In this document: positions 1-12,800 of the stretch, one piece after another | How positions within the stretch are numbered: the first letter of the stretch is position 1 | Layout of the letters: each line of letters starts with the position of its first letter | Origin: Cordia subcordata | Taxonomy: Eukaryota; Streptophyta; Magnoliopsida; Boraginales; Cordiaceae | Direction: 5' to 3' | Length of the DNA: 64,000 bases | Assembly (NCBI GenBank): GCA_028554755.1 | Contig: JAPTOF010000012.1 | Coordinates: 1,630,501-1,694,500 of the forward strand | Translations under genes and position numbers: made by a program | Notes under the pieces: generated by a model | What the model saw: the letters and a program-made list of their open reading frames with translations, nothing else | What the model was told of the DNA's origin: nothing | The model's database searches: none

Positions 1-859
1 TCCAAGTTTTAAGTTTTAACGAAAAGCTTCTTATGATCTTGTCATTCGTCAAGGTTAATAAGTATATACATAAGTAGTAAGTTTGTTGAAAAATATAATT
101 ATTTAGTAAATTGGGTTCGCAGTCGAAATTTATAGTCATTAATCGGAATCAAGCCAAAAAAAAGTTAACCGAGCCGAATAGTAATTTCTGTTCAATTCGA
201 ATATTGTTCAACCTTAACGCAGAAGGATAATAGAGAAGTATCTGAAAGGAAAGAGAAAATTTTTGAAGCGGTGGAAACAAAAAAATCAGCTCCGCAAGCT
301 GAAACTGCAGGAAATGAAAAATTTATAGAAACATGAGGTCAAATATGGAACATTGAATACTAATTTGATCATGAATAATATTCTAACTTAACATTCTAAA
401 ATTGCTTTCGAAAAATAATATATATATATATATATCATTATACGTAATATATCACCAAAGAAATGAAACCTATTTTCTTTTTTGGGTCAATGAAGATGAT
501 ATATACTAAATGAAACCTATTAAATATTTCATTCCATCGGACGATCCTCGTCATCGTCCACGTGCCTCTTCACCTGCTCTCCACCGCGCCACATACAAAC
601 CCATCACATTCACTACAAGCTATGCTGCATGCACACTCCACAGTAGCTGCCAAACAGTTCCATCCAGCTTTCTCAACACCTATAGATACAATGCCCTGTA
701 TCTATATACATATATATATATATATATATACATATATATGTCTATAAACCCCACCGCAGGGTTTAAGCTTTGTTCTATTTGCGGTTTCTGACAAATTTAC
801 TAAAACAATAGGGGGAAAAAAAGGTGCTAAAACGGAAGAGATAATTCAAATTCAAAATC
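1..859. other. Upstream region of the aconitase gene, no gene seen
   Basis: AT-rich spacer leading into the aconitase 5'UTR. The short open frames here run through (TA)n and carry no recognisable protein. A 14-base direct repeat (aaatgaaacctatt) lies near 462 and 508. A (TA)n tract spans about 700-737. A possible core promoter is the tctataaac stretch near 740, followed by a leader of about 110 bases. Confidence 0.5.
559..564. promoter_or_regulatory. G-box (CACGTG) about 300 bp upstream of the aconitase start codon
   Basis: A perfect CACGTG core in the context ccacgtgcc. G-boxes bind plant bZIP and bHLH factors. The position suits a proximal promoter of the downstream aconitase gene. One hexamer is weak evidence, so the link to aconitase regulation is inference. 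Confidence 0.35.
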
Positions 860-3800
860 GTGATGTATGTGCGCACATGTATATCATCCTCTGCTGCATT
901 GTCGTCGTCTTCTGCTATTCTCAGAGCGTCTCGGGTTCGCTTCGCTTCGACTTTCTCTTCTTCTTCTTCATTTTCTAGGAGCTTAGCTGATCCTTCGAGA
1001 AGCTTCGTTGGTGCTTCGTGTTCGCCGTCGTCGCCGTCGTTTGTGAACTACCGGTCGTTGAGTTTCTCCTCCGAGCTGCGATCGCTTCGCTGCTCTGTCC
1101 CGAGGTGGAATCACGGTGTTGATTGGGGTTCGCCGGTTTGTTTGACGGCTCAGATCAGAAACGCTTCCCCTGTTGTTGAACGCTTCGAGCGCAACCTCAC
1201 TACTATGGGTAATTTTGTTCGCTTCCATATGAAATGGTTTTGATATCTCAAGCATTTTAGCTATTTTAGTCTGTGATAGCAATTTAGCCGCCTTTTTTTT
1301 TTCTCATAGTTTATTAAATGTTTTGTTGATGTTTCTTTATTTATTCAAGCTTTTCATCTTTTCATTTTGCTGATCATTTTTTCTGTGTGCCAATTTTCTG
1401 CTGCAGTTTTGAGTTGTTGCCTAGTCATAGTTTGAAGTCTAGAGTATATTTTTGACATTCTTATTTGTCATGTTTGTTATATTTACATTATGCTTTCTTA
1501 TAATAAGCTGAAATGATAATTGGATTTTGATATAATGGATATGCGTGTATCTAGTATTTATTTCATAAGTATATAATGATATGGTTTTCGAGAATTTTGG
1601 GTAGCTTAAGAGGGCGTTTGGATTGGCATATGGGAAACTACTACTTAAAGTAACGTTGCTTTTAAATGACCTTTTTTTTAAAAAAAAAAATTTGAGTTTA
1701 AGTGGTTTTTTTTTTACTAGAAGTTGTAATTATAAAGATAAGTATTTACGTATTTGATTAAAGTGGATTGAAAAGTAACTTATGTTTTTAACTGATATGA
1801 AAACACAATGTTGGTTAAAACAAAATATAGATATTATTTTATTTTATTTTAAAAAATATATTAGTAAAATATTATAATCTAATAACTTAATTTATGTAAT
1901 GTATAATGTAAGTAGATAATGATTATTAAACAAAATATTGTACTAAAGATAACCGTGTAAAGCTAATTTATTAGAGGTAGTAAAATGGGGCGAGACCTAT
2001 GGGATTCCCACTTAACCCGTCAAAAAAGAGGTTAGGGTTGAGGATTTGAGGAGCCGCTGGAGAAACGAGTTAACCCAACCCAACCCACCAAACATGCAGG
2101 TCGGTTGGCACGACCTGTCGGTGGCTCTCCAACTCATGAAAATGACCTTGCCAAACCATTCAACACACCTTTATTATAAAAAAAATGTATAACTATTCAT
2201 GTAATTTAAACTTAATTATTATTTTTAATATTGATTATGATTCTAATTTTAGAGTTTACGTATTTGCTTTCATAATTATTTTGTTAAAAATGTATAGTTT
2301 TATTTTATCTTTTATAAAATACGGAGGGTCAACCTGCCACCAGCCCTCTAACCCGCCAAGGGTCAGGTGTGGGTTGCTGCTTTCTTGACTTGCCGCCCCA
2401 AAAAAAAAAAAACAAAAGAGAGAAAAAAAAAATAAGAGGAGGAGGAGGAGGAGGAGGAGGAAGAGAAGGGGAAGGGGAGAGAGAGAGAGAGAGACCCAAC
2501 CCATTAACCCACATTATATCAGTCGGATCAACCCAACCTGACCTGTTTGTCAGCTCTTTAGAGATAAAGATGTAAAGTATTAAAGCCATAACAAGCAGAA
2601 TATTCGTTTTTGTTTAAGCCACTTAAAGATGTAATTTTTCAAATCAAAACTAATGCATATACTAGCTTAAATTGGCTTTGAGTAGGCTTGGTAAGCTTAA
2701 AGGCCAAAATGGAACACCCTCTAAGATGATTCTGTGAAATGCGATGATATTTGGAGGTTGATACCTTGCTGGTTGCAAAAAACATGGTATTGTTTATTCT
2801 TTTTAACTATATACTATCTTATGGCCTATTTCTGTCATTGGATAGATCTTCCTTAAGTATCATGAACATATCCAAGTTGCAGAATGAGGAGTTGGGTGAC
2901 TTAAATACAATTGATTTTTATTTTTCGCTGTCCATTTAAAATATAGATGTGCTCTAATTTATTTCTTTTAGTTATTTTGCCTTATAAAATGATTAAGTTA
3001 GCTAAAATAAGAGCAGAAGAGACTGATGGCTGAATACTACCGTGGCTCAAAGTTCCTTTTTTTAATCTTTTTCTTTTGAGTTGGCATAAAGGGGGCTGTA
3101 TGGAAGTCTTACAATTGCTTGATTGTGTATTGGCATTTATTCATGTGCTAAGGCAAGTTATGCTATTCTATCTGCCTGTTGCTTTAATCATTATGGGTTT
3201 AATAAACCACTATAGGGATGTAATACTTGAAGGAACAGTTAACTATAATTTCTTCTTTTCTTTCTTTCCCCCCAGCTTTTGAACATCCTTTCAAGGGTTT
3301 ACTGACTAGTCTGCCCAAGCCTGGAGGTGGTGAGTTCGGAAAGTTCTACAGCCTTCCTGCCTTGAATGACCCTAGAGTTGGTATGAACCTTTGCACTCTA
3401 ATTTCTTTCCTTGTTTTGTTTAGTTATGCTATATAAAAATGTGAACTTGACAAGGACCTGTTTCTTTTCTTTCATTTAACCTCAGAGCTGAATCCTGGGG
3501 AATTCTCATTATATCTGTTTCTATTCCTGTGTGACAGACAGATTGCCATACTCCATTCGAATAATTTTGGAGTCAGCTATTCGTAATTGTGACAACTTTC
3601 AAGTTAAAAAGGATGATGTCGAGAAGATCTTGGATTGGGAAAATACTGCACCAAAGCAAGTTGAGATAGCCTTCAAGCCTGCTCGTGTTCTATTGCAGGT
3701 TAGAAACATGAGTTGTTATTTGCATTATGCAACATCTAGTAGATTCATTAAGAAATATTGGTTGTTTATGTAGGACTTCACTGGAGTTCCATCACTGGTT

Positions 3801-6800
3801 GATCTTGCTTGTATGCGTGACGCGATTAAGGAACTTGGAAGCAACCCTGAAAAGATAAATCCTCTGGTACATCTTTTTCTACTACGCCGAAGCCTTATTA
3901 AAATTGATTGCTGTCTTTTACGCACCATGGATCATACTTAGAATCTATTTTGCATTTTGTCATATGATTTGTATCTTTGTAGTAAATGATTAAGTTCTAA
4001 TGTCGTCACCTATGGCCTTGATTCGAATTTTACCTTTCGGATTGAAAAAAGAAAAACATGTTTGCTAATTCCTCTGGGCATTTACATGTCTGTGATTATC
4101 TTTCTGGTTAAAGATGCTGTGAGGGAGTCCTATGCTGAACTATTTTATAGCTTGTGCCAAATAATCAAAATGAGTATCTAATATTATTTGTTGTCTCCAG
4201 GTGCCAGTGGACCTTGTCGTTGATCATTCTGTTCAGGTGGATGTGGCAAGGTCAGAAAATGCTTTACAAGCAAACATGGACCTTGAATTCCAGAGAAACA
4301 AAGAGAGATTTGCTTTTCTTAAATGGGGGTCCACTGCCTTCCACAATATGCTTGTCGTGCCACCTGGTTCTGGTATTGTCCACCAGGTAAGACTTCTATG
4401 GTAATGTATAATAATCTTTCTCTTTCAGACTCTTGATCCACAGTTCCAAATGTCAAAATGGTGGGAGTTGGTGTAAAGTTTGTGCGAGTGTCTTTACATG
4501 AACTGAAAAAGAATTACCAAGTGGAAAATTTGCAAGTTATTGTTATAAATATGACAAGTTTTAGCATGAATTGTTTCTATACCAGACCGCTCAACTTATT
4601 ATTACATCTGCTTACAGATTAAGTTCGAATTAAAAAAATAGTTTGGATTCAGTTCTGACCATCATCTTCTGCTTTGCTATGTTCTTCCTTTACTCCTTTG
4701 AAATTTCAGGTTAATCTGGAGTATCTGGGACGTGTTGTTTTCAACAAGGATGGCCTTATGTACCCTGATAGTGTTGTAGGAACTGATTCTCATACGACCA
4801 TGATTGATGGACTTGGAGTTGCTGGATGGGGAGTTGGAGGAATTGAAGCAGAGGCTGCAATGCTTGGCCAGGTAATTGACTCCCGTCCGTTATCATGGTG
4901 TTCTTTTTTCCCCAAAAAAAAAAAGTATTTGTTGACATAGCACTATCTTGGGTGACTAACTGTTTACTAGTTGCAAGGAGAGAGTGGCGAGTTTTTGCCT
5001 TAACCTCTTTAAACTTGTCATTGGTTTAACTATGTGCATCCTTTATATATGACTTGATCATTTCAAGATTTGCGTGTGTTTCAGTTTATAAATCATGGTT
5101 AATGTGACAAGATATTATCTACAATTATACGTGCGGAAAACTGTTTCGTATCTGCTTTTCTGGTGTCTGCCATGACGCTGAGTACTGCATTACTATTGCT
5201 TCTGGTTAGGATTTTGAGGAGGGAAGAAAAAATGATTTTACTGGTATATCTCACTTGCTTAGCTTCATATGGTTAGTAGAGCAAGCCTCTGATTATGAAG
5301 GTTGAAATATGTTTGTATATCTGTGTTTCATGCTTTAAAGAAACACAGATAAAAGTTTCTGGTCAGCGGGAAAGAGTTCTCATTTTTATTGTCCTTTTAC
5401 TTATTTGACAGCCCATGAGCATGGTTCTCCCTGGTGTAGTTGGATTTAGGTTGTCTGGCCATTTGTGTGATGGTGTCACAGCTACTGACTTGGTCCTAAC
5501 AGTCACCCAAATGTTGCGAAAGCATGGTGTTGTTGGCAAGTTTGTTGAGTTTTATGGTAATATGCCAGACCAGCTTGCTACTGTTGTTAGTTGCTTGCAC
5601 CTTTTCCTTTATTCTGTTTCATGATGCTTGCATATACAGGTCCTGGATTGGAGAATTTGGCACTCACTGATCGGGCAACAATTGCGAATATGTCTCCTGA
5701 ATATGGAGCAACCATGGGCTTCTTCCCTGTTGATCATGTCACATTGCAATACCTTAAGTTGACTGGAAGAAGTGATGAGACAGTAAGTTGATTTCTAATA
5801 TGCTCTACCTCTTTGACCTTGCTAATACAAATGGGCTTTTATTAGTAACCCAAGTCTCTAATCAAAACCAATGTACTGTTGTTTGACTATTGTTGGTTTG
5901 ATTGCGTTAGGTGTCAATGATTGAATCATATTTACGAGCAAATAAGTTGCTTGTCGACTACAATGAGGTACAACTTTCACCTGTTCTCCCTGCTCCAGTT
6001 ATATTATCAACTCAAATTAACTAGACTAAAATATTCTCGTTCATATAGCCTCAACAAGAGAGAGAGTACTCCTCATATCTCGAATTGGACCTTGCTAGCG
6101 TGGAGCCTTGTGTTTCAGGACCTAAAAGGTAGGCTTCACCATTCTCATAAGACGTCCAATTATGTTCTTTCTTTAGATTTACAAGATCTTTTTTTGTTAC
6201 TAGACCGCACGATCGGGTTCCTTTAAAGGATTTGAAGACTGATTGGCATTCATGTCTGGATAACAAAGTTAGTTTCAAGGTGATGCTTAAATGGGTCATC
6301 TACTATATTTTTCTCTTCAAAATTTATTTTCGAGTACATCTAATCTTTCATACTTGACATGTGCATCTAATATGGGTTTCTGGTATTGTTGTACATTTTT
6401 AAAATCGCATCTCATTCTTCTTTGGGAATGTTATTTCTATCAGGATAAAAGGCACAAACTACTTACTTTCCTTTGCTACCATCCTAATAGTTCTATTACT
6501 ATGGTGGTGTGTTGATACCGCTATCAGTAGAATGGAGAGTTTCTTTGTGTACTGGTTTGTCAATGTTTGGTATGTATTCTAGCTGGTATCTATATTATTC
6601 TCAATAGAAACATTTTATACTTTTAATTTGTGTAGGGGTTTAGTGTGCCAAAGGAGCAACAGGATAAAGTTGTGAAGTTTACATTTCATGGGCAGCCTGC
6701 TGAGCTCAGGCATGGAAGTGTTGTCATAGCTGCTATCACAAGTTGTACAAATACATCAAACCCAAGTGTCATGCTTGGAGCTGGTCTTGTTGCCAAGAAG

Positions 6801-9800
6801 GCCTGTGAGTTGGGTTTGGAGGTCGGTTGGACACGTCACAGTAGTTAGATGTCTTAGATGTCAGACTGGAGATTGTTTTCTGATTAGTTTCTTCTCAATG
6901 GATAGGTCAAGCCATGGATAAAAACAAGCCTTGGCCCAGGTTCGGGAGTTGTAACGAAATACTTGGTTACAAGGTACTATGTCAATCCTGAGAAAATGCA
7001 TATGTTTCTGAACCAAGCTTAACCGTGAGAACTGAAAGAGAACCAAAACGAGTAATCAGAAGGAATTACAAGGTCCTCCCGTTCTGGTTATCTGTTCTTG
7101 TGCTAGCTACTAAATTTTCTTCTTTGCCCTTGTGTTTCAGCGGTTTGCAGAAGTACTTGAACCAGCAGGGTTTCCATGTTGTCGGATATGGCTGCACAAC
7201 ATGTATTGGGAATTCTGGGGACCTTGATGAGTCTGTTGCTTCTGCAATTGCGGACAATGGTGTGATTTGTTTATGCTTCTTACCTTCTCCTACTGTTTTT
7301 CTGAAGTTTACAATATATTTCTGTGAAGTAATAGATTTTGCACATCTAAAAAATACCATGCATCTGGGTGGGCATTTCAATTACTAATGGTCTATCTCTT
7401 TTTAGTGCCAAATTTCTAATCAATATACGCAGTCTGTTAGTATTACCACTGCAGAAGTTGCAATGCTTCTTTAAACTCTTTGTTCTTTTGCTCTTTCGCA
7501 TTTGCCGACTGTCGTAATTGTCAGAGATACTCTGATAAATGTCTCAATTGACTTCATTAGAGATGAGAAATTCTCTGCACGTCGTTTTCTTGTGAGATAC
7601 TGTGGAAATCTTTTGTGAGATATTGTTGACTGTACAGAGATATTAGGAATGGAATCTGTTAATGGCTAAATGAAAATGGAAGTAAAAATATAAATGTAAG
7701 GATTTCAAAATGTTTTGAACATTTTGGGCAGTGAGAACAGGAATTGTATTGCATCAAGTAAAGTTGGAGGGATAGTTCTTGTAAGTTGTGGTGACAATAT
7801 TTCCTGAGAGTTCTATTCTGATGATTTAATATCTAAAACAGAACATTTGTTAAGTGTCTTTTGTATTATAGTTCGCCAATGTCTATATCGCAATCAAGGA
7901 ACTATTTATTATTATTATTTTTTTGGGTCAAAATCAAAAAACTATCTGACTGGTGGACTTCAATTGTTCAAGAAAGCAAAATAGTTTAGGTTTATTAATT
8001 ATTCTGATGGCACAAAGGCCTTCTGTTTTAAAGAAACTATTCATCATTATTTAACTCCATCTCTAAGTAATGTTTAAAAAATTCTCCATGTTTTATCGTT
8101 TTCACCAGATATCCTGGTTGCTGCTGTTCTTTCTGGGAATCGGAACTTTGAGGGCCGTGTACATCCATTAACTAGAGCAAATTATCTTGCTTCTCCCCCA
8201 CTGGTTGTAGCATATGCATTTGCTGGCACTGTAAGTTGATAGTGAGTGCACATTTGTCTTCTTTTTTTCAAATGTGTGGCTGTTTTTATCCCGATCTTCT
8301 TTGAAGTCGACAAAGAAATATTCCATTTTAAAATTAAGAATTGGTGTGACCCTGTATTATTGAGAAAAGACTCTGTGTTTTTTTGTTGATGGAGGGTGAA
8401 GATAAAGTAGAGACATGATGGTGGGTGTGTGAGATGAAGGAGCTTGTATCTTTGATTTGCATTGTGAACATCTTTCATGATGTATGGAGGTTTTCTGTGC
8501 GTAGTAGGAATTGTTATGTTTAACTGCTTGATGACCAATATAGTTGCTTGGCAACAAGAGCACACATTGGCGGCAAGTCATTTTCATTAGTTTGTTGCTT
8601 TAAGAAGTTGCCGGCTTAACCTTCACTTTTTTGCGGGATGGAAGTATATGTGTTTGAGAGTTAAGCTGCTTATTTTTGGTTACCTATTTATCTGTTTTTA
8701 GTTATTGTTCAGTCCATGAATCCTTTTAATTTATTTGTTCTCAGGTTGACATTGACTTTGAGAAAGAGCCAATTGGAACTGGAAAGGATGGGAGAAGTGT
8801 TTACTTCAAGGATATCTGGCCTTCTAATGAGGAAATAGCAGAGGTAGTGAGCTTGTAATTCCTCGAGTAGTTGACTTTCGATTATGTAGGAACTTATTTG
8901 AATAAAGGATGCAATCTCAGGTTATTCACTCAAGTGTGCTTCCTGATATGTTTAAAAGCACATATGAAGTGATCAAACAGGGCAATCAACACTGGAATTC
9001 ACTGTCAGTTCCTTCATCCAATCTTTATGCATGGGACCCAACTTCAACATATATCCATCAGCCCCCATATTTCAAAGGCATGACCATGGATCCACTGGGT
9101 GCTTGTCCAGTGAAGGATGCCTATTGCTTGCTCAAGTTTGGTGACAGTATCACCACTGACCATATCTCTCCTGCGGGGAGCATCCACAAGGATAGTCCTG
9201 CTGCGAAATACTTAATGGAGTGTGGTGTCGACCGCAAGGACTTCAATTCTTATGGTAGTCGCCGTGGCAATGATGAAGTTATGGCTAGGGGTACTTTTGC
9301 TAATATCCGTATTGTCAACAAGCTCTTAGAAGGTGAAGTGGGTCCAAAGACAATTCACATCCCTACAGGGGACAAGCTTTATGTGTATGATGCAGCAATG
9401 GTAAGCTTCAGTGCTTTGTTCGGTGGTATCTAATTGCTGTTGTCTATTTGCTAAGGTCCACATGCATGATATCATGGTGATTTTCTTCCAATGTGTAAAG
9501 GCCGAGGGCCTCTTCCTTCTCATTGTGAATGAAAGAGGAGAAAATAAATGCTTACCCATTTGCCATAGAAGTGGATACATGTCACAGAATCTGACCCACT
9601 TAGTAATAAACTGATAGCAGAGTTTCAATATGCTTCCTCGAGTCCTTTTGTTAGTGAAGAAAGAGAGAGAAAAAAAGAAAATATATGTTTCTTTTCGTTT
9701 CTCAACTCACTAAATCATTGTACATTTCAGATATTTATAGAGACACTTGATAGTTTCAGCATATAACTAACTACTGTTATAACTGCCTATCACCAGTAGT

Positions 9801-12800
9801 CTACCATTAACTAACTTACACCTATCAGTTACATATCCTATTCATATGGGTTATCATCCCCCCTCAAACTGAGCTTTGTGTGAGCACCAAGGGCAATTTG
9901 GTCTTCAGTAAATTGAATTGATTGTAGGACAATGGCTTGGTAAAAGGATTAGCTACTTGTTGTTGAGAGGGCACATAAATCAGTTGCAAAGAGTTGGAGA
10001 CCTCTTGTTCTCAAAAATAATGATAATCAATCTCAATGTATTTGGTCCTGGCATGAAAGATAGGATTAGCTGCTAGGGTTGTAGCTGATTGATTATCACA
10101 GTATAAGATTCAAGTAGGAGTTTGAATGCCAAGATACTGTAGGAGATATGATATCCACTTGATTTCTGTAGCAGCAAGGGCCATAGCCCTGTATTCAGCT
10201 TTTGTTGTACTCTTTGCCACTGTATGTTGCTTTTTGGATATCCAGGAGATGAGGTTAGGTCCTAGGGATATAGCAAAACTTGATGTCGATTTTCTATCCA
10301 CAGGATCTGAAGCCCAGTCAGAATCAGTGAACCCATATAGCCTGAAGTCTTCTACTGTAAACTAGATGCCTTGCCAGAGTGTCCCTTGGATATATCTCAA
10401 GCACCTTTAGAGAGTTGCATAATTAGCCTGGGTAGGAGCATGTATCTTTTGACACAATTTGTTGGCTGCATATTAGAGGTCAAGTCTTGTGATAGTAAGA
10501 TACTACAAAGTTCCTACTAAGCTTTTGAATGTAAAAGAATCAGGATAAAGCTGGGAAGCATTTGCAGCTTGATGGTTTAGTGATAGTAGGAACCAAAGCT
10601 GAGTTGCAGTGTAGCATGCCAGCTTTTTGAAGCAAGTCTAGGGCATACTTGTGCTGATGTAACATAATAGAGGTCTCTGTTCTGACCACTTCCAGTCCTA
10701 GAAGTATGTAAGACTACCCAAATCCTTCATAGCAAATTGCTGACTCGTAGATTTAATTAGTGCAGTAATATATGCTGAAGAACTCCCCGTGATTATCAAA
10801 TCATCTAGGGTGAATTGCTCAATTTCCCCTTGTGATTTGACAAATGTGCACAATATACTCTGTGGTTATGAAATTGGCTAAGTCAACCCCTGTGATTTTA
10901 ACGAGGGTGTACATAGACCCCCTCCGTTAATTTTTCCGTCCAAAATAATGTGTTTTGGCATGCACGTGCGGCTTGTTCGATTTTATTTTTTATTTTTAAT
11001 AATAAATGCATTAAATAAGCTTTTCTATCCTTAATTTGTTTAAAAAATAAACAAAGCAATTAAATTAAAAAAAAAAGAAAAAGAAAAACATTCACCACCC
11101 CTACCACCCCACCCTCAATCACCCCCACCCCACCATTCCTTACCACCCCTCTCACCCCCACCCACCCCTCACCCTACTCGCCCCCACTCCCCCGCTATCC
11201 CACCCCTTGGCCCAGCTAGCCCTCACCTCACTAACCCTCATCCCCCATCACCTCCGCCACCCCTATTGCCCCCATCTCCCATCACCTCCATCACCCCTGT
11301 TGCCCCTATCCCCCATCACCTCCACCACCCCCGTTGCCCCCATCCTCTACCTCCACCACCCCCTCGCCTCCGCTGCTTCCACCCCTCACCAGCTCCCACC
11401 CCCAGGCCCACCAGCCCTACCCCTGTCACCCTCACCTCTACCGACCCCCAACCCTCGTCACCCCACCCCTAGCCGCCCGTCACCCCTACCCCATCCCATG
11501 AGCCCCCATCCTTAACAGCCCCCACCCCCACCAGCCACCATCCCCGTCACCCATACCCCCACCCCTACCCCTAACACCCCTCACCCGCATCCCTCGTGTT
11601 TTCTTTTCTTTTTTTTTTGTGTTTTCCTAATTTAATTTTTTATTTTTAAATAAAATAAAGGTAAATTAGATATTTTATTTAATAAGTTAAGGGCAAAATG
11701 GACTTTTTTCTTGAAATCCGTAAAAAAACTAACCACCTTGGCTTCAGGGGGACGTGTGCACTTTTCTCAGAAACATGAGGGAGCAATTTGCTAATTTCAT
11801 AACCACGAGGTATGTGGTGTACATTTCGCAAACCATAGGGGGCATTTTAGCAATTTACCCAATCATCTATATAGATAAACATGATTGTGAAGTCCTGAGC
11901 TGATTTATGAATAAACAAAGAAGTATCAGCTTTACTGTTTTGGATGCCTGACTGCAGTAGAAAAGTGGACAATCTTTGAAATTAGGCCGTAGGGGCCTGT
12001 TTTAACCCATATAAGGACTTTTTGAGGTAGCAAACTATAGTAAGATGCTGCTGATCAATAAACCCTTGAGGTAGCATTATGTAGATTGTGTCTGTGAGAT
12101 TGCTATGTAAAAATGCATTTGACACATCAAGTTGTTTCAATTCTCAGTTGCGCCTGCAGGGCAAGAGAGAGGACTAATCTCGTAGTTTGAGCCTTTACCA
12201 CAGGACTAAAGGTTTCTGTGATATCAATACCTGTTTCTTGCAAATATTCCTTGTCTACTAACTTGGTCTTATACTTAGATACAGGGCCATTTGCTCTGCT
12301 TTTAATCTTGAAAACTCATTTATTTCCAATAGGATTTCTTTCAGGAGGAAGAGAACTAGTTCCCATTTTTTCTGATTTGGAAGAGCCTAATATTCCTGAT
12401 GCATGTCCTTGACCCAACATTCATACTTTGCTGCCTCTTTGTAAGTCAATGGTTCAGTGTCAGGGAGAGTGGTGAGCAAGGTATTTGGCTGATATAGAGG
12501 AGGTGGAAGAGACCCTGTTTTGGACCTAGTTTGCATAGGGTGAGTGTTAAAGGGATGAACATAACAAGGATTAGAAATTGAAGGAACATGAACTGTAGAA
12601 GTGGTTTGTGATGAAGAGACTGCGGCGGACTGTTCTGCAGAACTTGAAGAATTAGGTATTATAGGACTGGACTGGGAGAGTGATGCTTTTGAGGAATCTA
12701 CTACAGATTCAGAAACAGTTGAACAATACACACCATTTGGTTGATGCTTTTGAGGAATCTACTGCAGGTTCAGAAACAGATGAACTAGACACATCATTTG

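Noticed and set aside
2256..2589. Leu/Phe/Pro-rich frames on both strands in aconitase intron 1
   Set aside because: They read through the (gga)n/(ga)n and poly-A tracts of a nested element; no homology and opposite-strand mirrors of one another.
11207..11515. Pro/His/Ser-rich open frame of 102 codons
   Set aside because: It is a by-product of the C-rich minisatellite; all frames of that strand are proline-rich and no codon structure or family is visible.
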